Origin: Chitinophaga filiformis
GTDB taxonomy: Bacteria; Bacteroidota; Bacteroidia; Chitinophagales; Chitinophagaceae
Length of the DNA: 64,000 nucleotides
Direction: 5' to 3'
NCBI RefSeq assembly: GCF_021646545.1
Contig: NZ_JAKIRP010000001.1
Location: 744,001-808,000, forward strand
Position numbers and translations under genes: made by a program. The notes beneath the pieces were generated by a model. It did not search any database and was not told where the DNA came from. It worked only from the letters and a program-made list of their open reading frames with translations. Each line of letters opens with the position of its first letter. The first letter of the stretch is position 1. Below are positions 26,782 to 36,088 of this stretch, piece by piece.

Positions 26782-27417
26782 TTACTTTGCCACTCCCGCA
26801 GCATGTTGTTCCCGCCAGATCTTTCTCCAGCTGAAATAACCCAACACGGCAACAATGAACAGGAATATGGTCAATACTGCCGTTGGCAATAAATGTTTAT
26901 GGAACAATAAGGGAATCGCTACAAGGTTGGACACATTGAGTACCAGCCAGTTCTCTATCTTCCGCTTCGCCAGCAGCCACATACCGCCGCAGGCCGTAGC
27001 AGATACAAATGCATCTATCAAAGGAACATCCGAGTTGGAGTAATTACTGAGCAAGTATGCAAAAACACCCCAGCCTATCACAGTTATCAACGCCGTCACA
27101 ATCCATTCCCGGCGACTAGCCCATTCTACCGGCGTTTCCGGTTCACTATCATCTTTTTTTGCCCAATGATACCAGCCATAAACGCTCATGATGAAATAAT
27201 AGACATTCAATGTAGCTTCTGCGTACAGGCGGAACTGTTCCCGCGACAACAGATATGCATAGATGCCGGTGCTCACCAATCCTGTTGGGTACAACCATAT
27301 GCTGTTCTGCTTACTGCAGATCACACTGATGGCGCCAAACAACGCTGCCACTATTTCCAGCCAGCTCATTGCCCGCATTCCTTCCTGTAGTCCCTGATAT
27401 AGTGCATCAAAATTCAT
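26782..27417 (-). CDS. pnuC: Nicotinamide riboside transporter
   Basis: A 211-residue integral membrane protein of the PnuC family. It has about seven membrane segments and the family motifs QNSIWLYPTGLVS and the W-rich SVYGWYHWAKKD. PnuC proteins move vitamins by facilitated diffusion and depend on intracellular phosphorylation for trapping. The downstream NadR-like kinase points to nicotinamide riboside rather than thiamine. I see no TPP riboswitch upstream. Confidence 0.9.
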   Translation of the reverse strand: MNFDALYQGLQEGMRAMSWLEIVAALFGAISVICSKQNSIWLYPTGLVSTGIYAYLLSREQFRLYAEATLNVYYFIMSVYGWYHWAKKDDSEPETPVEWASRREWIVTALITVIGWGVFAYLLSNYSNSDVPLIDAFVSATACGGMWLLAKRKIENWLVLNVSNLVAIPLLFHKHLLPTAVLTIFLFIVAVLGYFSWRKIWREQHAAGVAK

Positions 27418-27421
27418 GTCC

Positions 27422-27429
27422 TAAAGTTA
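27422..27429 (-). promoter_or_regulatory. -7-like box of pnuC
   Basis: Reads TAACTTTA on the minus strand, one mismatch to TAnnTTTG. It ends 4 bases before the ATG, so the transcript would be leaderless. Confidence 0.4.
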
Positions 27430-27436
27430 TGCTCCC

Positions 27437-29110
27437 TTATTTTTCTGCTATTAAACAACCGGAAACGTTCCAGGCGCTGAAACTGTTGCCTTCCCGCTCT
27501 CCCAGTGGAATCTTCACTTTAAAGGTGTGTTCTCCCGGGGTCAGATCGGGTAGGGGAATAGTGATCGGTTCCGTCACACCTCCCGGACACCAGTTAGACC
27601 TGCTCAGGTCTGAAGAGGCCAGACCATTATTGAAATTGGCTGTAGCCGGATTTGACAAACGGAAGTTGCCGCAGTCGGTACGCCATGGGATAAAATGATA
27701 AACCCTATTTCCGTCTACGAAGATTTCGTTCAGCTTCCGGTTAAACTCATCTCCACCACCCCAGCCACCATGGCCGGTAGTTGTATAACGTAAACGCAGG
27801 TTTTTTAATCCTTCAGGGATATTCACTGTGACGGTCAGAGAATCTTTTCCGAACATAGTGCCATATTCCTGGTCTGCCATTTCCATCAGGTTGGTGGTGT
27901 TGAAAACCGGCATTACCCAATGTTCGTCCTTCGTACCTTTCTGGTCGTTGTCGGCAGGATAGTATTTCAGACGGAGACTTACTTTATGCCCACCTTTGTC
28001 ATAATTACCAATGTATATGCCCAGCCATACTTCTCCCTGCAAACGGGGCAGCAACTCGGTAATATCCTGGCGATATACAGCAGAGTCAGCCCACTCGTAG
28101 CCTTTTATTTTCACCTTTTCATTATAATAGTTGATACCGAAAGGGGTGAAAAAACGCATCAACTCCATGGTTGGCAGATAGTTATCTGTGGCTACAACCC
28201 CACGGTATTTCTCATGATAAACAGGCAATTCTTTTACTCCTTTTTTCAAACCGTTCAGGAAGGAGCTCTTCTTGTCCAAAGGGATCATAAATACTGAGCC
28301 GGTACGGTCGTAAGAGTCTCCGTTGGAATATTCCGCAACTTCTGCAAACAAGGTAACGTCGGTTGTCTTCGGCAGTTTTACCTTTTTTAGGATAACGGTT
28401 CCTCCGGCATAATGGTAAGTAACGTTCTCCTGCTCATCCGCAGGGTCGTTAAATTTATTTCCCCAGCTGATCTGCTCCTGGTTGAAGATGTGCAGGGTAT
28501 TGAACCTGTTCTCAATCACCTGGCGCAGGTAGGTGGCATCGTCTACCATTGAACCCATCGAAGCCGGCCATTTCAGCTCTTCATCTTTTATATTACGCAG
28601 ATCCACTTTTGTCGCGATGTATTCGGAAGTACCATTACGCAACGTTCTCAATATCAGGCCCAGGCCTGGCGCAAAGCCCAAAACAGGCGTTCCTTTCAGT
28701 GGCAGGGCATCGGTATACCAGATCTCAATATTATTTGAGCGGACCTTTACTTTCGCTTTTTTACAGGGGTATCCCAGCACGGTGTCGATACCAGGCAGCA
28801 ATTCTGGCTGATCATAATTGCTGAAGGCTTTTTTGAAAGTCAGCAGTTCCCCTTCTTTATTGGTAATCATCTGGTAAGTAGCCTTTCCCTTGTTGTCCAG
28901 GAACTGCCTTTCCTTCTGTGCAGCGACATCAATCGGCTGGTAGCTGGCCTTGTTGCCCTGGATGATCAGTTTCACATTCCCCTCAGGAACGTCCTTACCG
29001 TTGTACCGGAAGCCGTAGATAATTTCAGCCCCGGGTTTTTCGCTCCCCGATTGTGCCTGTACCCCCCCGGTTATCAACAGGGCGATCCACAGTAATGAGT
29101 GTTTTTTCAT
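27437..29110 (-). CDS. PNGase F-like peptide-N-glycosidase with N-terminal GLPGLI-like domain
   Basis: A 557-residue secreted protein (signal peptide about 1-19). Residues about 22-200 resemble a GLPGLI domain, with the motif LGFAPGLGLIL. Residues about 220-557 match the two jelly-roll domains of peptide-N-glycosidase F, including GHGGWGGGDEFNRK (near 447), FIPWRTDCGNFR (near 480) and SRSNWCPGG (near 510). PNGase F cleaves the N-glycan-asparagine bond of glycoproteins. Some family members (PNGase F-II) carry an extra N-terminal domain; whether it matches this one is not known to me. The glycan substrate is an inference. Confidence 0.82.
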   Translation of the reverse strand: MKKHSLLWIALLITGGVQAQSGSEKPGAEIIYGFRYNGKDVPEGNVKLIIQGNKASYQPIDVAAQKERQFLDNKGKATYQMITNKEGELLTFKKAFSNYDQPELLPGIDTVLGYPCKKAKVKVRSNNIEIWYTDALPLKGTPVLGFAPGLGLILRTLRNGTSEYIATKVDLRNIKDEELKWPASMGSMVDDATYLRQVIENRFNTLHIFNQEQISWGNKFNDPADEQENVTYHYAGGTVILKKVKLPKTTDVTLFAEVAEYSNGDSYDRTGSVFMIPLDKKSSFLNGLKKGVKELPVYHEKYRGVVATDNYLPTMELMRFFTPFGINYYNEKVKIKGYEWADSAVYRQDITELLPRLQGEVWLGIYIGNYDKGGHKVSLRLKYYPADNDQKGTKDEHWVMPVFNTTNLMEMADQEYGTMFGKDSLTVTVNIPEGLKNLRLRYTTTGHGGWGGGDEFNRKLNEIFVDGNRVYHFIPWRTDCGNFRLSNPATANFNNGLASSDLSRSNWCPGGVTEPITIPLPDLTPGEHTFKVKIPLGEREGNSFSAWNVSGCLIAEK

Positions 29111-29158
29111 AAGTATAAAATGTTTCCGAATAAGGGATAAAGATATACCAGGGACAAT

Positions 29159-29191
29159 AAAAAAGCACAGTCAAAAGACTGCGCTCTTTTT
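29159..29191 (-). terminator. Terminator of the Nfu gene
   Basis: The stem GC-CAGTC (29165-29172) pairs with GACTG-GC (29177-29184) with one mismatch, loop AAAA, then six T residues on the minus strand. Confidence 0.75.
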
Positions 29192-29218
29192 TAACACTAT
29201 CATTCTCTCAACTATGGC

Positions 29219-29815
29219 TTATTCTGTTTCTGCCACCACTTCCTTCACCTCAGGGATCATACGCTTCATCATGCCTTCAATACCGGCTTTCAGCGTGATC
29301 ATGGAAGAGGGACAACCTGAACAGGAACCCTGCAACATCAACGTTACAGTACCGTCGTCGTAATCTTTGAACTGAATTGCTCCGCCATCCATCTCTACTG
29401 CTGGTTTCACGTAGTTTTCAAGTAATTCCTTGATACGTTTTACCACATCAGTATCGTCTGCGCTCACTTCATTGGTCGCGGCAGCTTTTGTCACCACTAT
29501 TTCCTCTTCGTTGATAACGGGACGGTTATCTTCCAGATATTCCTTCAGGAAGGCTTTTATAGTAGGTATAATATCGTTCCAGTCAGTCTCTGGTGTTTTT
29601 GTCAGCGTAATAAAATTAGCCATAACAAAAACACCCCTTATGAACGGGAAGCTGAACAACTCGACTGCCAGAGGAGACGGCTTAGCGCTGGCCTCATCCG
29701 GAAAATCGATGTGCTTACCTGGATACAACAGCTTGTTAGCCACAAACTTCATTGTTTCCGGGTTCGGCGTCATTTCCGTATATATGCTGATAATGGGATT
29801 GCCTGTTTTAATCAT
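29219..29815 (-). CDS. Nfu-type iron-sulfur scaffold protein
   Basis: A 198-residue protein. The N-terminal Nfu_N domain (about 1-90) begins SIYTEMTPNPETMKF. The C-terminal NifU domain has the cluster-binding CxxC in GSCSGCPSS (near residue 165). Nfu proteins carry 4Fe-4S clusters from the assembly machinery to target enzymes. Clients in this window could include MqnC, NadA and glutamate synthase, but that is inference. It is monocistronic. Confidence 0.9.
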   Translation of the reverse strand: MIKTGNPIISIYTEMTPNPETMKFVANKLLYPGKHIDFPDEASAKPSPLAVELFSFPFIRGVFVMANFITLTKTPETDWNDIIPTIKAFLKEYLEDNRPVINEEEIVVTKAAATNEVSADDTDVVKRIKELLENYVKPAVEMDGGAIQFKDYDDGTVTLMLQGSCSGCPSSMITLKAGIEGMMKRMIPEVKEVVAETE

Positions 29816-29839
29816 GGTACTCTAAACTTTTTGATGCAA

Positions 29840-29847
29840 CAAAGGTA
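29840..29847 (-). promoter_or_regulatory. -7 promoter box of the Nfu gene
   Basis: Reads TACCTTTG on the minus strand, a perfect TAnnTTTG match. The predicted leader is about 20 bases. Confidence 0.55.
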
Positions 29848-30076
29848 GCAACTTTCGTCCACATACCCAGTGGAATCAACCGCTTTCCGTATCGAATTTT
29901 ACAATAGGGATATAGAGGTTTTTTAAATCACATGTGTTTTTTGTACAGTTTATCCCTAATCCGGCACCGTTTGTGCTGCATTATCAACTTCATGGCCGGC
30001 AGTCGGTTACTTCGGATTGCTTAAATGAATGCTTTTGTTATTTTCGCAGTTTTTCAGGTCTTAACCTACATCTAGA

Positions 30077-31636
30077 ATGGTCAAGTATTTATTGGGAGTT
30101 GCGCTAATGCTCACCTGCATCTTTAACCAGGTCCACGCTCAACTGCCCCCCAAAAGGGAATTTCGTGCAGTATGGATTGCCACGGTGGAAAATATTGACT
30201 GGCCTTCCAGGAAAGGATTGCCGGTTGAGATACAGAAACAGGAATTTATTAATCTTCTCGATAAGCAACAGCGTAACGGCATGAATGCCGTTATTGTTCA
30301 GGTCCGTCCGGTTGCAGACGCCTTCTACGATTCTCCGTTCGAGCCATGGTCAGAATACCTGAGCGGTGTACAGGGACAGGCACCCAATCCCTATTATGAT
30401 CCGCTCCGTTTTATGTTGGAAGAAACCCATAAACGGGGAATGGAATTCCATGCCTGGTTTAACCCTTACCGTGCTGCTATCAGCACCGGCAGGAATAACG
30501 TAGCGCCCAATCACATCACACGTATGCGGCCACAGTGGTTCGTCAATTTTGATGGTAAAAAATATTTTGATCCCGGCATTCCGGAAGTGCGTGAATACGT
30601 TACCCAGATCATCCGGGACGTTGTACGCCGCTATGATATAGATGCTATTCACTTCGATGATTATTTCTATCCTTACCCGGTCGCCAACAGGGACTTTCCC
30701 GACAACAATTCCTACCGCCAGTATGGCCGTAACATGATGAAAGACGACTGGCGCCGCTGGAACGTAGACACCATTATCCAGATGGTGGGCAAAATGATCA
30801 AGGAAGAAAAGCCCTGGGTAAAGTTTGGGATCAGCCCCTTCGGCATCTGGCGCAATAAAAATAAAGACCAGGACGGTTCTTATACAACAGGACTGGCGAA
30901 TTATGACGACCTCTATGCGGACGTACGCAAATGGTTGAAGAACGGCTGGATTGATTATGTGGCTCCTCAGCTGTATTGGGAGCGGGGGCACCGGGCAGCC
31001 AACTACGAGCTGCTGCTGAACTGGTGGGCCCAGCATGGTTATGGCCGTAATGTATATATTGGTCATGGCGTATATCGCCTCCGTAGCAGCGCCGCCTGGA
31101 GTGTTCCGGCAGAGCTGCCGATACAGATCACAGAGGCCCGGACACTTAACACGATTCATGGCAGCGCCTTTTACAGCGCTAAATCATTCAATGGCAATCC
31201 TTTAGGATTTGAAGATACCCTGCGCAATCATTTCTACCGTTATCCGGCCCTGCGCCCTGCAATGCCCTGGATCAACCTGCCGGCACCGCTGCCTCCTTAT
31301 TTTATAGATGCCTTTGAACGAACCGATGGCCTCCACCTTTATTGGGCAGACGATGATACCTCCGGTCGTACGCAACAGTATGTATTGTACCGTTTCAATG
31401 CCAGTGAATCCATCAATCTGAACGATCCTACCAAGATCCTGGCCATCATACAACAGATGCCCGACCCGCAGTTCATAGATTATTCCTACGTAAAAGGAAA
31501 TCTTTACACCTACGTGGTAACAGCATTGAACCGCCTGCAAACCGAAAGCTGGGCAAGCGATCCTTTATATATGAAGAAGTCGGGGAGGAGAACATTGTTT
31601 ATGTTTGACCCAGAACCGACGGCCAGATATCAGTAA
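30077..31636 (+). CDS. GHL10-family glycoside hydrolase (DUF187/YngK-like)
   Basis: A 519-residue secreted protein (signal peptide about 1-21). The TIM-barrel domain (about 28-340) begins with FRAVWIATVENIDWPSR and contains VQVRPVADAFYDS, FHAWFNPYR and the acidic AIHFDDYFYP motif that probably supplies catalytic acids. A fibronectin type III-like domain follows (about 415-500). The family was described as glycosyl hydrolase-like 10; some members act on peptidoglycan glycans. The substrate here is unknown. Confidence 0.88.
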   Translation: MVKYLLGVALMLTCIFNQVHAQLPPKREFRAVWIATVENIDWPSRKGLPVEIQKQEFINLLDKQQRNGMNAVIVQVRPVADAFYDSPFEPWSEYLSGVQGQAPNPYYDPLRFMLEETHKRGMEFHAWFNPYRAAISTGRNNVAPNHITRMRPQWFVNFDGKKYFDPGIPEVREYVTQIIRDVVRRYDIDAIHFDDYFYPYPVANRDFPDNNSYRQYGRNMMKDDWRRWNVDTIIQMVGKMIKEEKPWVKFGISPFGIWRNKNKDQDGSYTTGLANYDDLYADVRKWLKNGWIDYVAPQLYWERGHRAANYELLLNWWAQHGYGRNVYIGHGVYRLRSSAAWSVPAELPIQITEARTLNTIHGSAFYSAKSFNGNPLGFEDTLRNHFYRYPALRPAMPWINLPAPLPPYFIDAFERTDGLHLYWADDDTSGRTQQYVLYRFNASESINLNDPTKILAIIQQMPDPQFIDYSYVKGNLYTYVVTALNRLQTESWASDPLYMKKSGRRTLFMFDPEPTARYQ

Positions 31637-31648
31637 CATATTATGTAT

Positions 31649-31691
31649 AAAAAGAGCGCCTGGATCACACTTTGATCCAGGCGCTCTTTTT
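31649..31691. terminator. Bidirectional terminator
   Basis: A perfect 19-bp stem (31649-31667 with 31673-31691), loop CACTT, with A and T tracts. It lies between the convergent GHL10 and phosphatase genes. Confidence 0.92.
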
Positions 31692-31782
31692 ATACAGTTA
31701 TCTGACGCAATCAGGTCGCCGTTATGCGCTTCGGAGCCTCCGCTTATTTCGGTACATCCTCTCTTTTTGCGATGATGATCTG

Positions 31783-33420
31783 TTATTTATATACCGCCTG
31801 TACCGGCTTACCTACAGCTCCATTCGGCATCTGGATACGTAGCATGGCCGCAATGGTTGGTGCAATATCCGCCATACTAACCACATCATTGCTCGTTCCA
31901 TGTTTCACATGCCAGCCCATAAACACCAGTGGCAGATGAGTATCATACGGATTCCAGTTGCCATGGGTGGTGCCCTTATCAGATCCTGAATACCAGCCTG
32001 GTTCGGGAATGATCGCTACCGATCCGCAACGCTTAGGGTTATATCCATTGGCGATCATCGTCTTGATCGGTTCTGGTATGGCACTGTTGCCCAGGTTATC
32101 CACATCTGCAGCAAATTGTACTCCGGGAAGCTTTTGCAGGTACTGAACAGTTGCTTTCTTTATCGCATCATAATCCAGTTTCTGCGCGGCGATCGTTTTG
32201 AGGTCAAATCCGACATGATAATTTTCTGTAGTCAGAGCCAGCTTGTCTGCGCCGAAACGCTCCTTCAGCAATGCATTCAATCCCGTTAACATCTTCCCGT
32301 CGGGCACTCCGGCCGGGATCTGATGTTCTTTCATAAATGCCACAGAATTGGCCGCCCCATGATCTGCAGACAGGAACACCAGGTAATTGCCCTTGCCTAA
32401 ACGCTGGTCCAGGTAACGGAAGAAGGCCGACAGATCTTTGTCCAGACGCAGGTAGGTGTCTTCCACTTCAATAGAATTAGGTCCATACTTATGTCCCACG
32501 TAGTCTGTTGAAGCACAGTTGATAGCAAGAAAATCGGTCACTGTATTGTTCCCCAGCTGATATCCTTCAATGGCAGCTTTGGCAAATTCGAGCGTGAGGG
32601 TATTTCCGGAAGGAGTGGAGCGCAGGCTGCCTTTATCCTTCTGGTAAATATCCGGCATCTTATGTGGGAATGTAGCCGTTGTCTCTCCGCTGAAGGTGCC
32701 TTCCCATTTCATATCATCTGCAGTACTCTGGATATAGGTATTAATGGGATAGAGTGTTTCCCAGGACTTCGACATCATCTGTGCCGGCAGCTGGCGGGCA
32801 TTAAAAGCCTTCACCCATTCCGGCAGGTCCTGCATGTAAAAGGAGCTGGTCACAAAGCTGGCATTGCTGTCATCCAGCCAAAAGGCGCCGTTGGCAACAT
32901 GCCCTGCAGGCAGTATGGAGGCTCTGTCTTTCAGGGACACACCTACGACTTTAGAGCGGAAGTTCGTCGCTATTTTCAGCTCGTCAGTGATCGTAGAGGC
33001 AAGGAGGTTACGGGGCGACATCTTACCCGCGTCAGAGGTTGTGCCCACCGGCTGTACGGTAGTATCTTCTGTACAATACCAATGGCGGCCGCTTACCTGG
33101 TCTGTCCAGTCATTACCGGTAATACCGTGAATGGCAGGTACAGATCCCGTGTAAATCGTGCTGTGCCCTACAGCCGTAAAAGAAGGTAAATGGGTAATGA
33201 ATGTGTTTTCACAGGAAAAGCCTTCTGACAACATTCTCCTGAATCCACCGGCTTCATAACGATCATAATACCGGTACAGGTAGTCCCAACGCATCTGGTC
33301 AACAACAATACCAACAACTAATTTCGGACGGTCCACCGGTTTCTGGGCAAAAACAGCAACTGTCTGCAACATCGCGCCGGTAAGCACCAGTGCAGACAGT
33401 GATTGACATATTTTTCTCAT
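31783..33420 (-). CDS. PafA-type alkaline phosphatase
   Basis: A 545-residue exported phosphatase of the alkaline phosphatase superfamily (signal peptide about 1-25). Key residues of Elizabethkingia PafA are recognisable: nucleophile Thr82 in HLPSFTAVGHSTIYTG, Asn103 in GITGNDW, and Lys164/Arg166 in SLKDR. Metal ligands appear in VDQMRWD and SADHGAAN. PafA is a phosphate-insensitive phosphomonoesterase that frees phosphate in the periplasm. A TTG at 33435 is in frame; the ATG at 33420 gives the better signal peptide. Confidence 0.9.
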   Translation of the reverse strand: MRKICQSLSALVLTGAMLQTVAVFAQKPVDRPKLVVGIVVDQMRWDYLYRYYDRYEAGGFRRMLSEGFSCENTFITHLPSFTAVGHSTIYTGSVPAIHGITGNDWTDQVSGRHWYCTEDTTVQPVGTTSDAGKMSPRNLLASTITDELKIATNFRSKVVGVSLKDRASILPAGHVANGAFWLDDSNASFVTSSFYMQDLPEWVKAFNARQLPAQMMSKSWETLYPINTYIQSTADDMKWEGTFSGETTATFPHKMPDIYQKDKGSLRSTPSGNTLTLEFAKAAIEGYQLGNNTVTDFLAINCASTDYVGHKYGPNSIEVEDTYLRLDKDLSAFFRYLDQRLGKGNYLVFLSADHGAANSVAFMKEHQIPAGVPDGKMLTGLNALLKERFGADKLALTTENYHVGFDLKTIAAQKLDYDAIKKATVQYLQKLPGVQFAADVDNLGNSAIPEPIKTMIANGYNPKRCGSVAIIPEPGWYSGSDKGTTHGNWNPYDTHLPLVFMGWHVKHGTSNDVVSMADIAPTIAAMLRIQMPNGAVGKPVQAVYK

Positions 33421-33674
33421 GATAGATAATTTCAACTACAAATAAGACCTGATTGTTAACGCCTTCGGCTATTTAAGGTTGTCAAATTATCTATCCTTTC
33501 AGAATTTGAATTGTACAAATATTACCAACGGGAATATACCGGGATAAACCCGCTGCTTGTTCTCTGCGTCTTCTCTGCTTATTCTCTCCTTGTTCTCTCA
33601 CATAGGAAAAGTGTCTTTCCGGCTATCTTCCCTTATAAAAAGCAGGCAATGGTTGTTCCGCCAGTCATCTCAGA

Positions 33675-34418
33675 TCATTGACTTATCGCTGGTTGCAGCC
33701 AGAGATACAGCGCTGCAGCAATAGCCGCACCAACAAAAGGGCCAGCCACCGGAATCCAGGCGTAGTCCCATCCACTACCTGCCTTTCCTTTTACTGGCAG
33801 GATGGCATGCATGATACGCGGACCTAAATCTCTTACCGGGTTGATAGCATACCCTGTCGTGCCTCCCAGTGAAAGTCCAATTGCCAATACCAGCAGGGCC
33901 ACAGGCAATGCTCCCAGGGAACCCATTCCCACCGGTGTTTTCTCTGCCCCTAGTTCAGCCCCGGTAAAGTAAAAGATAGTGAACAATAGTACAAAGGTGC
34001 CTATCACCTCACTGCCGAAATTCCGCCCGTTATTCCTGATGGCCGGGGCCGTGCAGTAACAGGCCTGGATCAGGCCCGGATCTGCTGTGGCATCCAGATG
34101 ATCCTTATAATAAAACCAGACAAGGAATCCTCCTGTCATGGCGCCCAGTAACTGAACCAGGATAAACATCGGAACAGCTGACCAGGCAAACTTTCCGGCT
34201 ATAGCCATTGCCAGCGTCACGGCAGGGTTCAGGTGTGCGCCGCTATAAGGACCGGCCACGACTACACCCACAAATACGGCCAGTGCCCAGCCGGTCGTGA
34301 TCACGATCCAGCCACCGCCATTGCCTTTTGTCTTATTAAGAATAACATTTGCCACTACGCCATTACCCAGCAGTATCAATAACATGGTTCCCAGAAACTC
34401 TGCTAATAAAGGGTTCAT
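33675..34418 (-). CDS. glpF: Glycerol facilitator (aquaporin family)
   Basis: A 247-residue major intrinsic protein with six membrane segments and two half-helix motifs: HLNPAVT, and a variant second motif INPVRDLGPR, typical of the glycerol-selective branch. It lets glycerol diffuse across the inner membrane. It is the last gene of the glpD-glpK-glpF order on the minus strand, 73 bases after glpK. Confidence 0.95.
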   Translation of the reverse strand: MNPLLAEFLGTMLLILLGNGVVANVILNKTKGNGGGWIVITTGWALAVFVGVVVAGPYSGAHLNPAVTLAMAIAGKFAWSAVPMFILVQLLGAMTGGFLVWFYYKDHLDATADPGLIQACYCTAPAIRNNGRNFGSEVIGTFVLLFTIFYFTGAELGAEKTPVGMGSLGALPVALLVLAIGLSLGGTTGYAINPVRDLGPRIMHAILPVKGKAGSGWDYAWIPVAGPFVGAAIAAALYLWLQPAISQ

Positions 34419-34491
34419 TGAAGAATTATTTTTATCAGTTAGTCATTTTAGTGGTGCGGGAATGATTAAGTCAGATCATCCGCAGGTTGTA

Positions 34492-36030
34492 TTATTGGCT
34501 TACTACGGCGTCTTCCTGTGCCGAGAATTTTGCCCAGGCCTTCACCGCCTTTACTGCATGGCTCCAGCCTTTGATCCATTTGTGCACCTGCTCTTCCTTA
34601 CCTGCCGGGGTGAAAGAGTGGTCCACCTGCCACTGGCGGGCAATTTCTTCCTGGTCTTTCCAGAAGCCGGTTGCGAGTCCCGCCAGATAAGCCGCTCCCA
34701 TAGCCGTTGTTTCCGTGATCCTGGGACGTATTACCTGCGTACCCAGGATATCGGCCTGGAACTGCATGAGCAAATTGTTATTGGTGGCTCCGCCATCTAC
34801 CCGCAATTCTTTTATGCTGATACCGGCATCCGCTTCCATCGCACGCAGTACCTCCATGGTCTGGTAGGCGATACTTTCCAGGGCAGCTCTGGCAATATGC
34901 GCCGACGTTGTACCCCTGGTCATGCCTACAAGCGTACCTCTGGCATGCTGATCCCAGTGAGGAGCACCCAGACCTGCGAAGGCCGGTACCAGGTATACGC
35001 CGTCATTGTGGGCCACCTTTGCCGCCAGACCTTCCACCTCTGAGGAGGACCGGATGATGCCCAATCCATCACGCAGCCATTGTACTACGGCTCCGGCAAT
35101 GAAGATGCTACCTTCCAGGGCATATTCCACCTTTCCGTTTATTTTCCATGCAATAGTGGTAACCAGGTTGTTCTGCGAAATGATGGGCTGTCCGCCGATG
35201 TTCATCAGCATAAAACATCCTGTGCCATAGGTATTCTTTACCATTCCCGGAGAGGTACACATCTGTCCAAACAGGGCGGCATGCTGGTCGCCCGCAATAC
35301 CGGCGATAGGAATGGTTACAGAGAAAATAGATGTTGCCGTTTCTGCAATCAGCTCACTGGACTGCTTTACTTCCGGCAGCATGGTAGCCGGAATATCAAA
35401 GAGGGACAATAGTTCTTCATCCCAGCTCTGGGTTTGTATGTTGAATAACATTGTCCGTGACGCATTGGTAATATCTGTCGCGTGGGTTTTCCCTTCTGTC
35501 AGGTTCCATACCAGCCAGGCATCTACTGTCCCAAAGGCCAGTAATCCTTTGGCTGCCTTTTCCCGCGCGCCCTCAACATTATCCAGTATCCATTTCACTT
35601 TCGTTGCAGAGAAATAGGCGTCAATGACAAGACCGGTCTTTTCCCGGATCATCTGTCCATGCCCTGCTGCCTTCAATTCATCGCAGTAGGCCGCGGTACG
35701 CCGGTCCTGCCATACAATGGCGTTGTGAACAGGCTTACCTGTACGGCGATCCCACACAATGGTGGTCTCCCGTTGATTGGTGATCCCGATCGCCGCGATA
35801 TCAGTTCCCCTCAGTCGTGCCTTAGCCACTGCTTCTGCGGCAACGCCCAACTGGCTGGACCAGATCTCGCTGGCATCATGTTCCACCCATCCGGGGGAAG
35901 GGAAGATCTGTCTGAATTCTTTCTGGGCTACAGATACAATCGCGCCGGCTTTATCAAAGATGATCGCCCTTGAGCTGGTGGTACCCTGATCCAATGCCAG
36001 GACATACCGGGTTATTTCCTTTTCCTTCAT
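34492..36030 (-). CDS. glpK: Glycerol kinase
   Basis: A 512-residue FGGY-family kinase. Typical motifs: [16 protein letters not shown] at the N-terminus (ATP site), [19 protein letters not shown] (substrate site), and [17 protein letters not shown] and [11 protein letters not shown] in the C-terminal half. It makes sn-glycerol 3-phosphate from glycerol and ATP, trapping glycerol brought in by GlpF. It lies 58 bases after glpD. Confidence 0.97.
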   Translation of the reverse strand: MKEKEITRYVLALDQGTTSSRAIIFDKAGAIVSVAQKEFRQIFPSPGWVEHDASEIWSSQLGVAAEAVAKARLRGTDIAAIGITNQRETTIVWDRRTGKPVHNAIVWQDRRTAAYCDELKAAGHGQMIREKTGLVIDAYFSATKVKWILDNVEGAREKAAKGLLAFGTVDAWLVWNLTEGKTHATDITNASRTMLFNIQTQSWDEELLSLFDIPATMLPEVKQSSELIAETATSIFSVTIPIAGIAGDQHAALFGQMCTSPGMVKNTYGTGCFMLMNIGGQPIISQNNLVTTIAWKINGKVEYALEGSIFIAGAVVQWLRDGLGIIRSSSEVEGLAAKVAHNDGVYLVPAFAGLGAPHWDQHARGTLVGMTRGTTSAHIARAALESIAYQTMEVLRAMEADAGISIKELRVDGGATNNNLLMQFQADILGTQVIRPRITETTAMGAAYLAGLATGFWKDQEEIARQWQVDHSFTPAGKEEQVHKWIKGWSHAVKAVKAWAKFSAQEDAVVSQ

Positions 36031-36088
36031 ATAGCTTACACGTGAAATTTAACGGGTATGGAACTATGGTTTATTTTGTCGATGATAA

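Noticed and set aside
26242..27417. Thiamine transport role for pnuC (PnuT).
   Set aside because: The partner is a NadR-like riboside kinase and no TPP riboswitch or thiamine gene is seen.
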